A DNA stretch of 64,000 nt from Neoceratodus forsteri (taxonomy: Eukaryota; Chordata; Ceratodontiformes; Ceratodontidae), in the NCBI GenBank assembly GCA_016271365.2, contig CM028129.1, positions 460,178,501 to 460,242,500 on the forward strand, given 5' to 3'. Position numbers and translations under genes: made by a program. The notes beneath the pieces are model-generated. The model was not told where the DNA came from. It worked only from the letters and a program-made list of their open reading frames with translations, and made no database searches. This document shows, one piece after another, positions 9,513 to 20,875 of this stretch (its first letter is position 1; each line of letters opens with the position of its first letter).

Positions 9513-11697
9513 CATTTCACTTATCTCAACTGATACCAAGATCCTGGCTAAAGCACTTGCAAATAGTCTGGAAAGGGCCCTGCCCTTGTTAGTACTCCAT
9601 ATGCAGGCAGGCTTCTGCAATGGGCAGATGGGGACATATAGTATACGTACACTGCTAAACCTTAAATGGACAGTGAGGAAATCAAACAAGCCTATGGTGG
9701 CAATGGCCATGGATTTCCATAAAGCTTTTGATCTGTCCTATGGGTGCACCTTGACTTAGTATTGGAGACATACAGCATAGGTTCATATTTTAGGACTTAG
9801 ATTGCAGCTCACTATAATATGCCTCCAGCCTCTGTCCTAACCAACAACACTACCTATTCCCCATTTGTACTACACAGGGGTACATGACAGGGTGGCCCTC
9901 TGTCCCCCTTTCTCTTTCTACTAGCCCTGGACCCTCTCACCAGGAAATTGATGGACTCACAAGGTATTCAAGAGATACAAGTCAACACCTTGTCCTACCT
10001 TGTGAGTGAATATGCAGACGATATGCTCCTTACTGTGGCCCACCCCAAAGATTCAGTCCCACAGGTAATGCAAGTGCTCAAGGCATTTGCAAGCACGTCT
10101 GGACTCTTGGTCAATTGGAACAAGACAATGATCTCCCCTCTCAATGGGGTCTGTGATAACCAATGCACACAAGAAACAGACATAGTATGGGCCCCAACAG
10201 GCTTTACGTACCTGAGGGTTCATATCCCTACGAGATGGTAAAGAATCCTTCCAGGGAATTACTTGCTGCTGTTACTGGTTCTTGAACAAGAGTTCAAAAG
10301 ATGGGGACAGATGCGTCTCTCACTCAGGGGCAAAGTGAAGGCAATAAGGATGCTTATCCTGCCCTGGTTGGCCTACTTGTTCCTGAATATTCCCCTTATA
10401 GTACCGGACGAAATCTTGCAGAAGTTCCAAAGGCTTATAGCAAGCTTCCTCTGGGACAACTAGAAACCAAGGTTGAGTAAAGCTAAGTTGAGGGCACATT
10501 GATCAAAAGGGGGGGGGCTTGGCATCCCATGGCTTCTAGGGTATGTGTATGCATACCGCATGGCACAAGCCACTAAATGGTACCTCCAAGATACAGATTC
10601 TGCCCCCACCTGGGTATGATTGGGAAAACAACTGGAAAAAACATATTAGATATCATCTCTACTTGGGACCAAGAACAAGAAGGTACCCGGAGACAACCCC
10701 ATCCTGCACAATACAAAAGCAGCTCAGGTAAAATGCCTCAAACTTTCTCACAGCCAAGGGTCAAGCACCCCCCCCCAGATGCTTTATGGTTATTTGGCAC
10801 AACTCTAACATTCTAATAGGAGGGAAGACCATCAAATGGGGTAACTAGGAACAGAAAAACATCCAGATAGTAGCGGACATATCCGTAACTAATTTGGATA
10901 CCCTCCTATCTTTCGAGCAACTCCAAGCCAAATTTGGTCTTAGAAAACAGGACTTCTGGCAATATCTCCTGTTTAGGGGAGTACTAGGTAGTCTCAATAG
11001 AACAGTAAGCCAAATCTCCAGAGTGGTCCTGGGTTCTGATGGGCAATAACCCAAGGGCGGCCAAGGGGCTTGCTACCCTCAGATGCACTCAACCAGATAC
11101 AATGATAAATGCAAGGCTGACTGGGAGGCAGAACTGCAGCTGAAATTCTCTCAGACTCAGTGTGAGGCTTGTACTCACAAGGCACATTCAGCATGTAGAG
11201 ATGCAAGAAGTCAACTTATACAACTCAAAATCTTACACTGTTGGTACAGAACCCCCAAAACCTTACACAGGTGGGAGCTATTACCACACTGTCAAGGCTG
11301 GAGATTTCAGACGCCTAATGCTGACCTATTGTACATCCTATGGCACTGTCCCAGACTTAAACAGTTCTGGGTGGATATACTCAGTGATTGCTCAGCGGTC
11401 CTTCACATGCAAATCCCAACACATCCTGCACTGGCTGTCCTAAGGGACACATCACAGCTCACACAAGGATACCCAATGGATGCAATCTGGCTTCTTCTGG
11501 CCTTGATGGAAGCCAAAAGAGTGATCCCTATGAAATGGAGACAGCCCACCCACCCATCGGTCATGCACTGGCAATCCACCCTGGCCCAAACTGCGGTGTT
11601 TGAAAGATTTTCCTTTAATGCTAATGGAAGGCTACATATGTATGCAAAGAAGTGGACCTCTTTTCTGAATTCCCACTTATTGAAGATAGTTTGTTAG
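9513..11697 (+). pseudogene. LINE ORF2, second half of RT and C-terminal region (broken)
   Basis: This is the continuation of the ORF2 cut at 1452: the codons after AGACC read SLISTDTKILAKALANSLE, the normal block after NYRP. Further motifs are MAMDFHKAFD (near 9700-9730), the polymerase active site EYADDM with both Asp present (YADD at 10011-10022), and the NWNKT block near 10116. A C-terminal region of about 200 residues is open at 11083-11697 and contains a cysteine/histidine segment (LLYILWHCPRLKQFW near 11325-11370) typical of L1-group ORF2 ends. Between 10240 and 11080 there are many stops and frame changes. Confidence 0.88.
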
Positions 11698-11863
11698 TAG
11701 TGTAACAGAATGCTCTTTATGGTTATGACCTTTTCTTGGTTTAGAAAAACATCTTGTATGTTTTTCTTATCTTTTCTACTCTGTATGACTCTCAGCATGG
11801 AAAAGGAAGTATGTCTGTCTGAAAATAGAGAATCAATAAAATTTTACAAAATAAAAAAAAAAA
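11698..11863 (+). other. LINE 3' UTR, poly(A) signal and tail
   Basis: About 165 bases follow the ORF2 stop. They contain AATAAA at 11835-11840 and an A-rich tail ending at 11863. The short 3' UTR and plain poly(A) tail fit the L1/Tx1 group. Confidence 0.8.
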
Positions 11864-12273
11864 TGCAACATGCTCCCTGGCCCTTGAAATGTGGTAGTTA
11901 TGAAAAATGGAGATACAAGCTCAGATCACTGGAAAACAATGCATTATTTTATTTGTGTAAAGTTTCGTTTTGATTTTAGCACCTTTGAATATTATGGTTT
12001 AAGTTAACACTTCTCTATGAGACCAACACCTTTTCCCTACAACAGAAAGCCTTTTTGCGGGGTGAAATCTTGAAGTACTTCCCTTCTAATGTGTATGATC
12101 AGTATGCCCATGTTTTGTCTCCTTCCACCACACTGTGTCCACTCCCATGTTTGGGTGACAATACGTTATAAGCCCCCTTGTGCCATCTACTCTGCATACG
12201 CCACAGATACAGTTGCTCAATATGGTTAGCATATAACATACAGCGAAGGTGTATCGTACCAGTGACCTTTGGC
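11864..12273. other. No recognised feature
   Basis: AT-rich sequence after the LINE tail with no reading frame, repeat or motif that I can identify. Confidence 0.4.
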
Positions 12274-12380
12274 TTCTTTTTTTTAAATTGAGTAAACTTT
12301 ATTGAAAAGTTTTGATGTACATATAGGTATACAGTAAAGTACATTTGTGAAAAAGAACTCTCAAGCACTAGACCTTCCCG
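12274..12380 (-). mobile_element. LINE 3'-end stub (minus)
   Basis: A T-rich run (12276-12286) is followed by TTTATTG, the reverse complement of a poly(A) tail and AATAAA-type signal. This looks like the 3' end of a strongly 5'-truncated L1-type copy on the minus strand. No coding part remains. The right boundary is approximate. Confidence 0.5.
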
Positions 12381-13040
12381 CCCCTACTCCCCAGACCTTC
12401 AGCTTCTTGATTGAGGTTTCCTTGAGGTACCAGAGAGAAGGCCATTGCTAAGTTACCACATTATGACTGAAGTGTTGAGTCTGCAAATGGGCAAGGCTGT
12501 TTCAGAGAGCTGGGGTTATGGTTGACAGGAGAAAAAAATTACAAGATGTGATGGCCCGGTGGAGTGGGTGAGCTCTTTATGTGCATTTGCAATGGCACTG
12601 GGGGCCCTGGAGTGAATGAATCTGAGATGTTGAAGTGTCAGGCAGTGTGGTGGAGCATGGCACCTGTGGCACGAATGACAAGTTCAATTAGCAGGAGGTG
12701 GCTCCTACCAACAGGTAACGAGGACACAGCTTTGCTGGAATGGTTGGATAACTGGGTGGAAGGAGGCCACACACAGTCAGATGAACATGGAAAGCAACAT
12801 ACTGCAGCGGTTTCAACTCAGAGCTAACAGTCACAGAGTCACGGGTGCACATTCCGCTGCTGGCTCTGTGACCTCTATTGTCCTTTTCAGAACATCAAAT
12901 GACCTCCCAGTTGTAATCTTGGATACAAGCAGAAGTGCAGGATGTCACTGAAAACAGACGTACCCTCAAAACCTTCACACCAGTTATCCCAACTGAGATG
13001 CAGCATCTCATTTTCAGTGAAGCTCTTGTTTCTACCACGT
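12381..13040. other. No recognised feature
   Basis: Unique-looking sequence. Short open frames such as 12564-12827 show no recognisable domain and no homologous copy elsewhere in the window. Confidence 0.4.
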
Positions 13041-13044
13041 TTTA

Positions 13045-13190
13045 GACCCGGGAGGGACCGAAGAGAAGAGGGTCAAGTAACTTGCTCAAGGTAACACTGC
13101 GAGCCACTGACTGGGTGGGATTCTCGTCTGAGGTCTTAAGTTTCATTGTTAAGCGATCAGACCATGAGACTGCACTGCCTTCCCATTTTG
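13045..13190 (-). mobile_element. MIR-like CORE-SINE (minus)
   Basis: The minus strand carries the central core of MIR-type SINEs, recognisable as CTTGAGCAAGTTACTTGACC near 13073-13092. A degenerate B-box-like GAGAATCCCACC and a tRNA-like head lie towards 13190. It is more diverged than the copies at 18645-18857 and 32478-32702, with which it shares this core. Without a consensus alignment the boundaries are approximate. Confidence 0.65.
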
Positions 13191-13619
13191 CGTTAGCCTG
13201 AGTAATTTAAAACATGAAGGCTGTGGTCTTTTCAACATTGTACCATGTAGCTTGCTGCAGTTGTTACATACAGTATAAGTCACTTTCATGGTTGTCTACA
13301 AGAAAACTAAATTTGCAGATCCTGACCCTGTTTGGTGCCCAGTTCCCCAGATGTATACATGGTCTGTTTGTTGGTCTTCTGCCCTTATCTGGTGCATGTC
13401 CTTATATAGTGCTGCTTGGGGAGCTCTGTCTCAAAAACATTAACCTGCATGGTTCTGTTCTGGGGACTGACCTGTCTTTGAACTGAGGAAAGTGAGTTTC
13501 TATTTCTAGCGCCTGGATTTTTATCTTCAGCATTTACAAATCTTTTCAGCTCTTTTGCAATTCTATTTTAAATAAACTCCTTCCTTCAAAAGTAGATTAG
13601 AATCATCAAAAATCAAGGT

Positions 13620-14030
13620 TTTATTTTTCCAGAGATGACTTTTTCTGGGTTTGTTCCCCATTTTGAATAGGTGCTTGGCTAAATATCCAGTATTGACCAT
13701 TCCAGCTTCTTGTACACTGCAGCACCATATTGATCTGAAACAATGTTATAAAGCCAACCAGCTGCTTGCTGATGGGCATTATGCAAATGAAAGGACCGAA
13801 GTGCTCTCTCATGAGCAGCTTTTGTCCTTTCAACTGTACTAAGTTTCTGCCCATCAAGCAGTAGTAGTATCATCAAACAGTGTGCCTAAACATTGGTCTG
13901 TGCTGCCAAGCCTATTGCAGCTTGAGCTGCAATGGGCTTGGCAGTGACACACCTCTGAAATGCCATTTGTAACAACATATTTCTTGCACAAGCACAAGCA
14001 AACATAAAAGTAGGTACCCTGCCCCCCTTT
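13620..14030 (-). other. Unidentified minus-strand open segments with a 42-nt palindrome
   Basis: Overlapping minus-strand frames (13621-13857, 13679-13876, 13886-14158) are open for 65-90 codons, but I recognise no domain and they are in different frames. A near-perfect palindrome at 13903-13944 has 20-bp arms starting CTGCCAAGCC with one mismatch and a 2-nt loop. It could be a decayed transposon piece. I do not call a gene. Confidence 0.3.
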
Positions 14031-14050
14031 AACCAGGACAAAAAAGAACA

Positions 14051-14065
14051 GATAGATAGATAGAT

Positions 14066-14110
<45 letters not shown>

Positions 14111-14112
14111 GC
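14051..14112. repeat. (GATA)n/(GA)n compound microsatellite
   Basis: Four GATA units are followed by about 40 bases of GA repeats with one interruption. Confidence 0.95.
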
Positions 14113-14680
14113 TATCCATAACAAAAACAGAACAGTAGAAAATCATATTTGTCTCCACAGTGCATGAACATTTCTAATTGCCTCAATTTGCTGCTAATTG
14201 TTTTACTTGTTTTGCTGGTAAGATGAGGTGTAGGGATTTCTGCTGTGTGATAAAGGCTGTTTTTCACAGCTACAAACTTCAAAAAGAGATTTTTTTTTAA
14301 AGAAAAGCGAGACTATTTCTAAAACCCCACAAAAATCATTCTGGTCTATAAAATCATTAGACAGACCGGCCATCCTTCACTACAACAATGAGCTTAAAAT
14401 GCCAACATATATGATTCATGTCACTGATGCTGAAAGTCTTTTATGAAGTATAAACCTAGAAACTGAGTATAGCTTGCAGTGATCCCACGAACCCCGTTGC
14501 CTCAAGGCTGGCCCTGTAACTTTCTAATCCAGTGTGGAGTATTTTCTTTCTTTTCTTCCCTTTTGCCGTGCCCCTTCCCTCTCAGCATTGTCAGTTCTGC
14601 AGCATTTGTGATCAATGTGAATGTAAATATTACAGCATTTTATGTTGGATAAATAAACAGACAGATAGAGTAGATGGATA
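14113..14680. other. No recognised feature
   Basis: AT-rich sequence. No frame, repeat family or RNA gene is recognisable. Confidence 0.4.
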
Positions 14681-16200
14681 TGTAAGCCCCCCTCCTCACA
14701 AGAGGGCTAATGATTCACCCTTAGGGACCCCCCCCCAATGCTTAGGGATTTCTGGTGCACTGGGGGTGTATTTGCTGCTTTCCACCACTTGGGAGCAGCA
14801 GTGTGGGTGGCTATATATATAGAGGGGTCTGGAGAGAGTTCAGGGAGAGATCGACGGGTTCTACAGCAGGGCAATTTTGAAGGGGCCCTACCCTCTTCTT
14901 AGGCAGGTCGGCGGTTTCAGTGGTGCAGCAACAGGTTCCTGGGTTTGGGGCTCTGAGGGAGGTGAGCAGAAAGGCAATTGTGGTTGTTTGGGTTCTGGGT
15001 CTACTTGGGGCTGGGTGGTGGGAGCATCCAGGGAGCTTGGAGGGCAGGTAGAGTAGGACTAGGGGGGTGTTGGGCCCAGAATCAGGGAGTGGATTTATTG
15101 AGCTGTCAGGGGCTGTGGAGGTTGTGGCAGGGCCTCTACAGGGGATTGGGGGTTGGTGGCAGCTTCCCCTGGTTCTGTTCCCCAGTGGCACTTCAGCTCG
15201 GTGTGGAAGATGTGAGTGGGTGGCAGCCTGGACTCAATGAGGCCTGTCATTTTGCATGTGCTGGAGGAAGGTCCCAGGGCCTACATGAGGTAGTAGGCCT
15301 TTAGGTCAATGTAGGCTGTGGCTCAGCTCGGACAATAAGGACTAAGAGGTGAGGGAGCCACTGTGACTGCTGTGGGAAGCTCAGCTTCAGGGAGAACTTC
15401 AGCAGCCAGTTGAGAGAGAGAGAGAGAGAGAGTGAGAATGAGAGAGAGAGAACGCGCAAGAGGCCAGGCCGGTCCAGGGCAAGGGCTAAATTGAGTAAAG
15501 TAAGCTGTGTTTGTGAAGAGGCAGCCATGGGATTAGCAGGCTGTGAAACTTCTGCCCTGAGTATGAAATAGCTCTGCGACATCAGAGGAGCACATCTCTC
15601 CCCTGGTAGAGGTGCTTAAGCAGAAGAAGTGAATGGGAAAAAGCCCAGTTTTTGAGTTGAAGCTCTGTGTAAAGTGAGACAGTATCAGAGTTCCAGGTAC
15701 TTACTAGTGCTGGTGGTCTATTGGGAGCTTCACCCTTCTGGGGAAAAAGTCAAGTGCAAACTTCTTGTCCTGAGTACAGTGTTCGCTGCTGGATTTGTTA
15801 AATGGAAAAACTATGCCTAAGAAATGCCCATTGTTATCCCTCTATTTCATTAGTTCAATGTAAAAGGTTTAGCCCCATGGAACAGTAGCATTTCCAAGTT
15901 AAAGTAATTGGAACCCTGAGTTCTTGCAGTCCTTAAGAGTTCAGGAGAATAAACCTGATTCATTTTGGGGAGAAACTGGGGTTCAGTTTCATCATTTCTA
16001 ATGAAGGATTTAAATAAAATAACAAGTCCTTTAGTTTATAGGGATTTCCATGGTTTCCATGGGATCTTGAAGTGTTTGTTTCCCTGCACCCTCCTGCTCT
16101 AGGACTGGTGGATGAGAAGCCTGAAAAATGAACTCTTTGGTCCACCTGTTGGTCTGATGTGAGCCCTCTTGGGGCTCAGAGATGGTGGGCTGAAGACGTC
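14681..16200 (+). repeat. Possible LTR-like or regulatory repeat, unclassified
   Basis: The segment opens with TGTAAGCCCCCCTC, similar to the TGTAAC(C)n ends of the LTRs at 16913 and 49733. About 130 bases later it has a CTATATATATAGAG element (14811-14824) followed by G-rich sequence. AATAAA hexamers occur near 15947 and 16013. This would fit U3, TATA and R of a plus-strand LTR, but I find no matching 3' end and no target duplication. It also contains a GA-rich microsatellite (15411-15450). Confidence 0.25.
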
Positions 16201-16206
16201 TCAAGG

Positions 16207-16292
16207 TAAGAAGAAAGAGAGAGAGAGAGAGAGAGGAGAAAGAGAGAGAGAGAAGAGAAGAGAAGAGAGAAGAGAGAGAGAGAGAAAGAGAA
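16207..16292. repeat. (GA)n-rich microsatellite
   Basis: Interrupted GA and GAGAA repeats over about 85 bases. Confidence 0.9.
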
Positions 16293-16405
16293 ATAGGCAC
16301 AAGCTGTGAATCAGTGTGCTCATAAGAGTGTTTGTCAGCTGCCGGTTTATGTTTCTGGTTCGGGGAAGGGTTGTAGAAAAAGTGAGTAATGTATTTATTC
16401 CAAGA

Positions 16406-16652
16406 ATGTTCAACACCAACGGCAAGGGACCAGCATCTCCCTCCACCTCCCATCCTCGTGGACCCGGCTGGTGAATTTCCAGCCTCTGAAATTTTCAACA
16501 CCTATGGTGAGGGACCCGCATCTCCTCCACCTCACCTCCCCTCCTCATGGACCGAACTGGTGGATTTCCAGCCTCTGAACATTTTCAACACTGAGAGCGA
16601 GGGACCCACATCTCCCCCACCCTCCTCATGGACCTGGCTGGCAGATTTCCAG
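16406..16652. repeat. Three tandem copies of an 86-89 bp unit
   Basis: Units start at about 16406, 16492 and 16581. Each contains TTTTCAACAC, GGGACC, CATCTCC and a (T)GGTG(G)ATTTCCAG block. A fourth, dispersed copy with the same downstream flank occurs at 19535-19735. The minus strand of the flank (16653-16760) has TAGCGCAGTGGGTT, which resembles a tRNA A-box, so the family may be a tRNA-related SINE with a repeated body. No clear B-box or tail was found. Confidence 0.6.
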
Positions 16653-16912
16653 GTAGTGACTGCCACACTAAACTTGGTGTCTCAGTGACATCTTTACTCA
16701 CTGAACCCACTGCGCTATAGCTGATTGATTTTTGCTGCTGCTACCTGTGCACATGTTCGTGTAACCTCTAGGGGGCACCATCCCAAGGGCTACTATCCCT
16801 GCCTGCTTGGCTAGTAGCAGGTTAAGGGTTCTGAGTTCTGAAATGGGTGCCTCCACCCAGAGGTCAGGATTGGTGGTGGTCAAGCTAACCTGGGCACAGC
16901 ACTCTGGGACAC

Positions 16913-18605
16913 TGTAACCCCCCTCTTTCCTTACTAGTGCCCAGAACAATACACAATAATCACTTTCACAGTACCCCTGATACTCCACACAAGTACCCAC
17001 ACTGTTTGAACTTACCATCAGGACTTTCCTCTGGTTCGACCCTGGGGACCCCCTGTAAAACAAGGTTATACACAGCAAATAACAGCAGTACACTACTCTT
17101 GCAAAAACTGGAACCACAGTCAGGATAAATGCAAAAAAAGTTAGATCTGATTTATTTAAGGGACTTGAACAAGGGAGGGGAATAATCAGGTTAATTTGCT
17201 TAAAGGCTTGTATCAATCAAACAGTTATGCATGTACTTCAGGGTCCATAAACAGTCACACACTCTGGGTACCCAGGTGAAGAAGAGGTGGGCTAGCCAGG
17301 ATCATTGCTGTGATGTGATGGAAGAAAACAACATGCACCACACACACTAACTGTAATCCGGAGCTGGAGGGCTCAGTTTGTGAAAGAAAAGAAACAGCAA
17401 GACAATCAGATGACACACTTAGATTAAGCTGTTGTTGCAGGTAGCTACCCTGATGGTTACACAGGATACTCAAGACTGGACACAGGCTGGACGAAAACTG
17501 ACACTGCAGGTGGTTGATCTGGAGTGCCAGGAGAAGCAGGGCCCACATGATTCGCCAATGCATTGTTCCTGTTCAAGCGTGGAGCAGGGGGCTGATCCCT
17601 AGGCAGGTCTCTCATCGATGGCTGTCTCTGTGCAGTGGGGTAGTCTGGCAGGGCCAGTGTGGCAAGACCCAGTTTGTATGGAGATGAATGTGGATTCAGT
17701 CCAGTCGAGCTGGATACAACTTACAGCAGGCAGAACACAATTCACACAGTGGGGAACCAAATCACGACCCACTATAGACACACAGCACATTTACATGTAA
17801 GGGATTCTACTATACCAAGCAAACCGCTCTTCGGTCACAATTGTAAAGTCTCTGCACACACCGGGAGTTTAGAGGTAGCTGGAAATCCTGACAGGCCAAT
17901 GCATTCAGCAAATCTTCAGTCTTCTTCAGGTTGATCCTGGTCTCAACTCAGTGGCTTACTTCATTCTCACAAACTCAGATTCAGTCCAAACTGATTCTCT
18001 TCTCCCCCTCAAGGGCAGCAGGCATGCAGGCCAAAACTCAGACCTTTCCACAGAGACTGTCTCGAGCTATTGCTTCTTCAGCTTCCAACTTAGATTTGAC
18101 TCAACGGCCAGCAAGCCTGGGAATTTCCTCAAGATCCAAAAGGTTCGGTTGGCTGATTCATCTGTCAGTCACAACAGGAGCGCCCCCTTCAGGTGCAAAA
18201 AGGCGCCAAATGCCCAAAACTACAATTCCTACAGATTCTGACTCCAGACAGCTCCTGTAGTCTGGCTCCATTTTAGGTTCCACGAGTACTGATTGGTCCA
18301 GTTCGGCAGTCCCAGACCAAAGTGGTGGGGATAAACAAAACAGTCCTTGCTGCAAAGAAGGCAGGTTAGACAAATTGCATTATCACTCTAAATGATTTTC
18401 AGCAAATAGTTACATCTTTCAACAGAGCTCCCTCTCAGATTACTTATGACTGCAATCCAGGCAGCTCTTAAAGAGACAGTACACAGAGGCTATACAGGCA
18501 GTCTTTGCCAATCACATTTAAACTGCAGGACACCAGCCTGGCAGTGAGCATTTAGTTAAGCTCAAGGAAGACTTTTCAGGAACCCCCATTTGTAGGGGGG
18601 TTTCA
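16913..18605 (-). mobile_element. Candidate solo LTR with TGTAACCCCCC ends
   Basis: The segment begins TGTAACCCCCC and ends GGGGGGTTTCA, giving near-matching inverted ends with TG...CA termini over about 1.7 kb. Inside it a TTTATTTAAG stretch (17149) reads as an AATAAA-type signal on the minus strand, suggesting minus orientation. No polypurine tract, primer site or coding region is visible at either side. The flanks (GACAC and TGAGC) do not form a target duplication. The ends resemble those of the ERV-like LTRs at 49733-55337, but the interiors do not match by eye. Confidence 0.4.
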
Positions 18606-18644
18606 TGAGCATCTTCAGCTGTGAGCTCCAGCACCCAATAGTCA

Positions 18645-18857
18645 GCCTTTTTTTTTTTTAGTTGTTTCACCAGGAGTAGCACACTAACCTGAAAGCTTTT
18701 TTACAGGTGCGACCTGGGAGCACAGGGAAGTTAAGTGACTTGCGTCACACAGTATACAAGTGGAAGCTGTGGGATTCAAGCCCAGGTCTGGTCTGCTGGA
18801 TGTCAGCAGATTTGCAGCTCAGAGCCTTAAACCACTGCACTACACTGCCTGCCCTCC
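18645..18857 (-). mobile_element. tRNA-derived CORE-SINE (minus)
   Basis: Read on the minus strand from 18857: a tRNA-like head with an A-box (GTAGTGCAGTGG) and a good B-box (GGCTTGAATCCC), then a MIR-like core (TGTGTGACGCAAGTCACTTA), ending near a T-rich stretch (18649-18660) that is the reverse of an A-rich tail. The same family is at 32478-32702. It would be transcribed by RNA polymerase III and mobilised by a LINE; the L2-type LINEs here are the natural candidates. Confidence 0.8.
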
Positions 18858-19530
18858 TTTTCAATTGCCTTTGTAATTGGACTAATGCAGCTAAATAAGT
18901 ATTAATTTGAAAGTGCTTGAGTTCAGTTACGAAAACTAAATTATTGAGTTGTGCCATGGACAGTGTCCCATAACCAGGCATACGCGGCCTTGATATGCTT
19001 TGTTAGTAATGAGACAGCCCAGTATGTAGAACTGAATATCTAGTATAGTCCCTAAATTTACGTGGAGTGGGTTTAGTGCTGAATGTTACTAATAGTGAAC
19101 TCTAAAACACTCTGTGTGAAGTTCTAAATGGTGTTGCTTATATTGCCTTGTACCTGCAACTGTATATGTGAATCTGAAATGGTACCGTGAGCCACACATT
19201 CTGAAGTTTGCTAGTGCATAGTGCTGCTTCAGATAAAGTACCTCTGAGCCCCCTGGACTTAAATCAGTCCCCACAGTGGAGTTCAAGGTGCAGAGCACAA
19301 TGCTGGACTACCTCTGCTCTTCTGTCAATGCAGAAAGTGCCAAGCAGCAGTCTCCTCCATTACTGGGCCTTGCCCCATGAAACCCTGTTGCACTATAATT
19401 GTCTGAGCCAGACTAGTGCAACCTTCCTCTCCTTCATCCCACACTTAGAGCCCCTCCCCCTCATTGGCTCCTGAGTTGTGAAGGTGACCACTGGGATGTG
19501 ATTTCCTAACCATATTTCTCCTCCCTCCTC
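18858..19530. other. No recognised feature
   Basis: I recognise no homologous family or coding sequence here. Confidence 0.4.
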
Positions 19531-19534
19531 GGCC

Positions 19535-19735
19535 TCTGAACATTTTCAACACTGATGGCAAGGAACCCACATCTCCCTCCACCCCCACCTCCCCCCCAAT
19601 GGACTCAGCTGGTGGATTTCCAGGTAATGACTTCCATGCTTGACTTGGTGCTTCAGCACCATCTTTACCCACCGAATCCACTGCTCTGTAGCTGATAGTT
19701 TTTTGCTGCTGCTACCTGTGCATGCTGCACTGATA
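19535..19735. repeat. Dispersed copy of the 16406-16760 repeat
   Basis: Shares the TTTTCAACACTGATGG unit, the GGTGGATTTCCAGGTA block and the downstream flank ending in a TTTTTGCTGCTGCTACCTGTGC motif with 16581-16750. It has one unit where the other copy has three. Confidence 0.7.
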
Positions 19736-19779
19736 AATGAATAGCCCAACCACTCGCCCTGGTTAGTGCTCAATTTATA

Positions 19780-20572
19780 CTCTTCTGACTCATTCCACTA
19801 ATGTCTCGCACCTGTCTCAACTTCCCTCCTAAATTTATCATCCTTGCTAATCTGCCTTACCTGGCCAGTCTTGGTGAACTCTCCCACCCACTTTCTATTG
19901 TTTTCTGATTTAATCATTTACTATGTCCCTGTTGTTCTCAGCCCTGCCTCTCACCTCCCTACTAGCATCCACCTCTTCTCCTAGTATTCTTAGTTGGTCA
20001 TCTCCTCCCTACCCTCCATAACTACTCTACCTCTGCCTTCTCCTCAGCTCATCTGCTTCCCCTCCTTATCCTACCTTCCATCTATCCCCCCACTATGTAT
20101 CTCTCCAGCCTCCTTCCTTTTGTCCTGCTGTTATCCCTCTGCCTGCTTCCAACTACTTCCCTCCCTCCTGCCTCCTTTCTAACCCACCACTACTCTCCCC
20201 ACCCATCCATCTCCCCCCACTATGTCTTCATCCTCTACCCTCACCACCTTCTGGCTCCCCCCTCTTTCCCACTTCCCCTGGCACCTCTCTTCTCCCATGC
20301 CTCCTCCTGGCTCCATCTAATCCATTTCAGACTTTCCTTTCGTTCCCACCCTCCTACCGCTTCAACACCTTAGTTTCAAATGTCTAAGAAACTCTGTAAC
20401 CTTTCCTGATTGTTTGTTGTATTGTGTCTCAAATGTACAAAAACTCTGTAACCTTCTTGATTGAATGTCTGTACTCTGTTCACATGATGTGGAAACTTTA
20501 ACGAGCCTTGGTTCAAAGGTTATTTATGAATAAATACATAAATAAATAAATAAATAAATTAATTAATTAGTC
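19780..20572 (+). mobile_element. L2-type LINE 3' UTR and (AAAT)n tail
   Basis: A C/T-rich stretch leads to a conserved 3' end (AACGAGCCTTGGTTCAAAGG near 20499-20518) and a tail of AAAT/TAAA repeats ending in ATTAATTAATTAG. The same terminal block occurs in reverse at 38546-38640 and 49551-49640, which defines it as one LINE 3'-end family. No coding sequence remains. A second L2-type element starts immediately downstream. Confidence 0.7.
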
Positions 20573-20875
20573 ACTCCTCCTCCTCGATCAGACATTTTTC
20601 CCCCTCTTACTCCTAATGGCTAGTGATGTTGAGCTCAACCCAGCCCTGTCCATGTCCTTCCCACCAATCTTCCTAAAGGGCTCTGGGTGGTGCATATCAA
20701 CATTCACAGTCTCCTTTCCAAAATTGATCTGCTTCAGCCACTCATTACCTCTGTCCTATATGATGTCCTCATTGTTTCTGAATCCTGGCTCTCCCCAAAA
20801 TTCCCAACTCTGTAATCATAATCCCAGGGTTCTCTCTCATCCATCAAGACTGCCCCAAAAAGGGTGATGGTATTG

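Larger units (their letters stand above)
1..11863 (+). mobile_element. L1/Tx1-type LINE, interrupted by two insertions
   Basis: An APE-type non-LTR retrotransposon whose ORF2 can be followed from the endonuclease domain at the left edge to a poly(A) tail at 11863. It reads endonuclease (1-276 and 468-710), reverse transcriptase first half (about 1190-1452), reverse transcriptase second half (9513-10460), C-terminal region (about 10560-11697) and 3' UTR. The frame resumes on the far side of each insertion: across the MITE at 285-459 and across the Gmr1-like element at 1453-9507. The 5' end lies outside the window. Many stops and frameshifts show it is long dead. It is assigned to the L1/Tx1 group from the GKAPGKDGFT, NYRP and EYADDM motifs and the poly(A) tail; the exact clade is not determined. 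Confidence 0.9.

Noticed and set aside
14811..14824. TATA-like CTATATATATAGAG as a host gene promoter
   Set aside because: No downstream gene is visible. It is at most part of an LTR-like repeat.
16908..18610. Target duplication around the 16913-18605 LTR
   Set aside because: GACAC and TGAGC do not match, so the LTR call is kept at low confidence.
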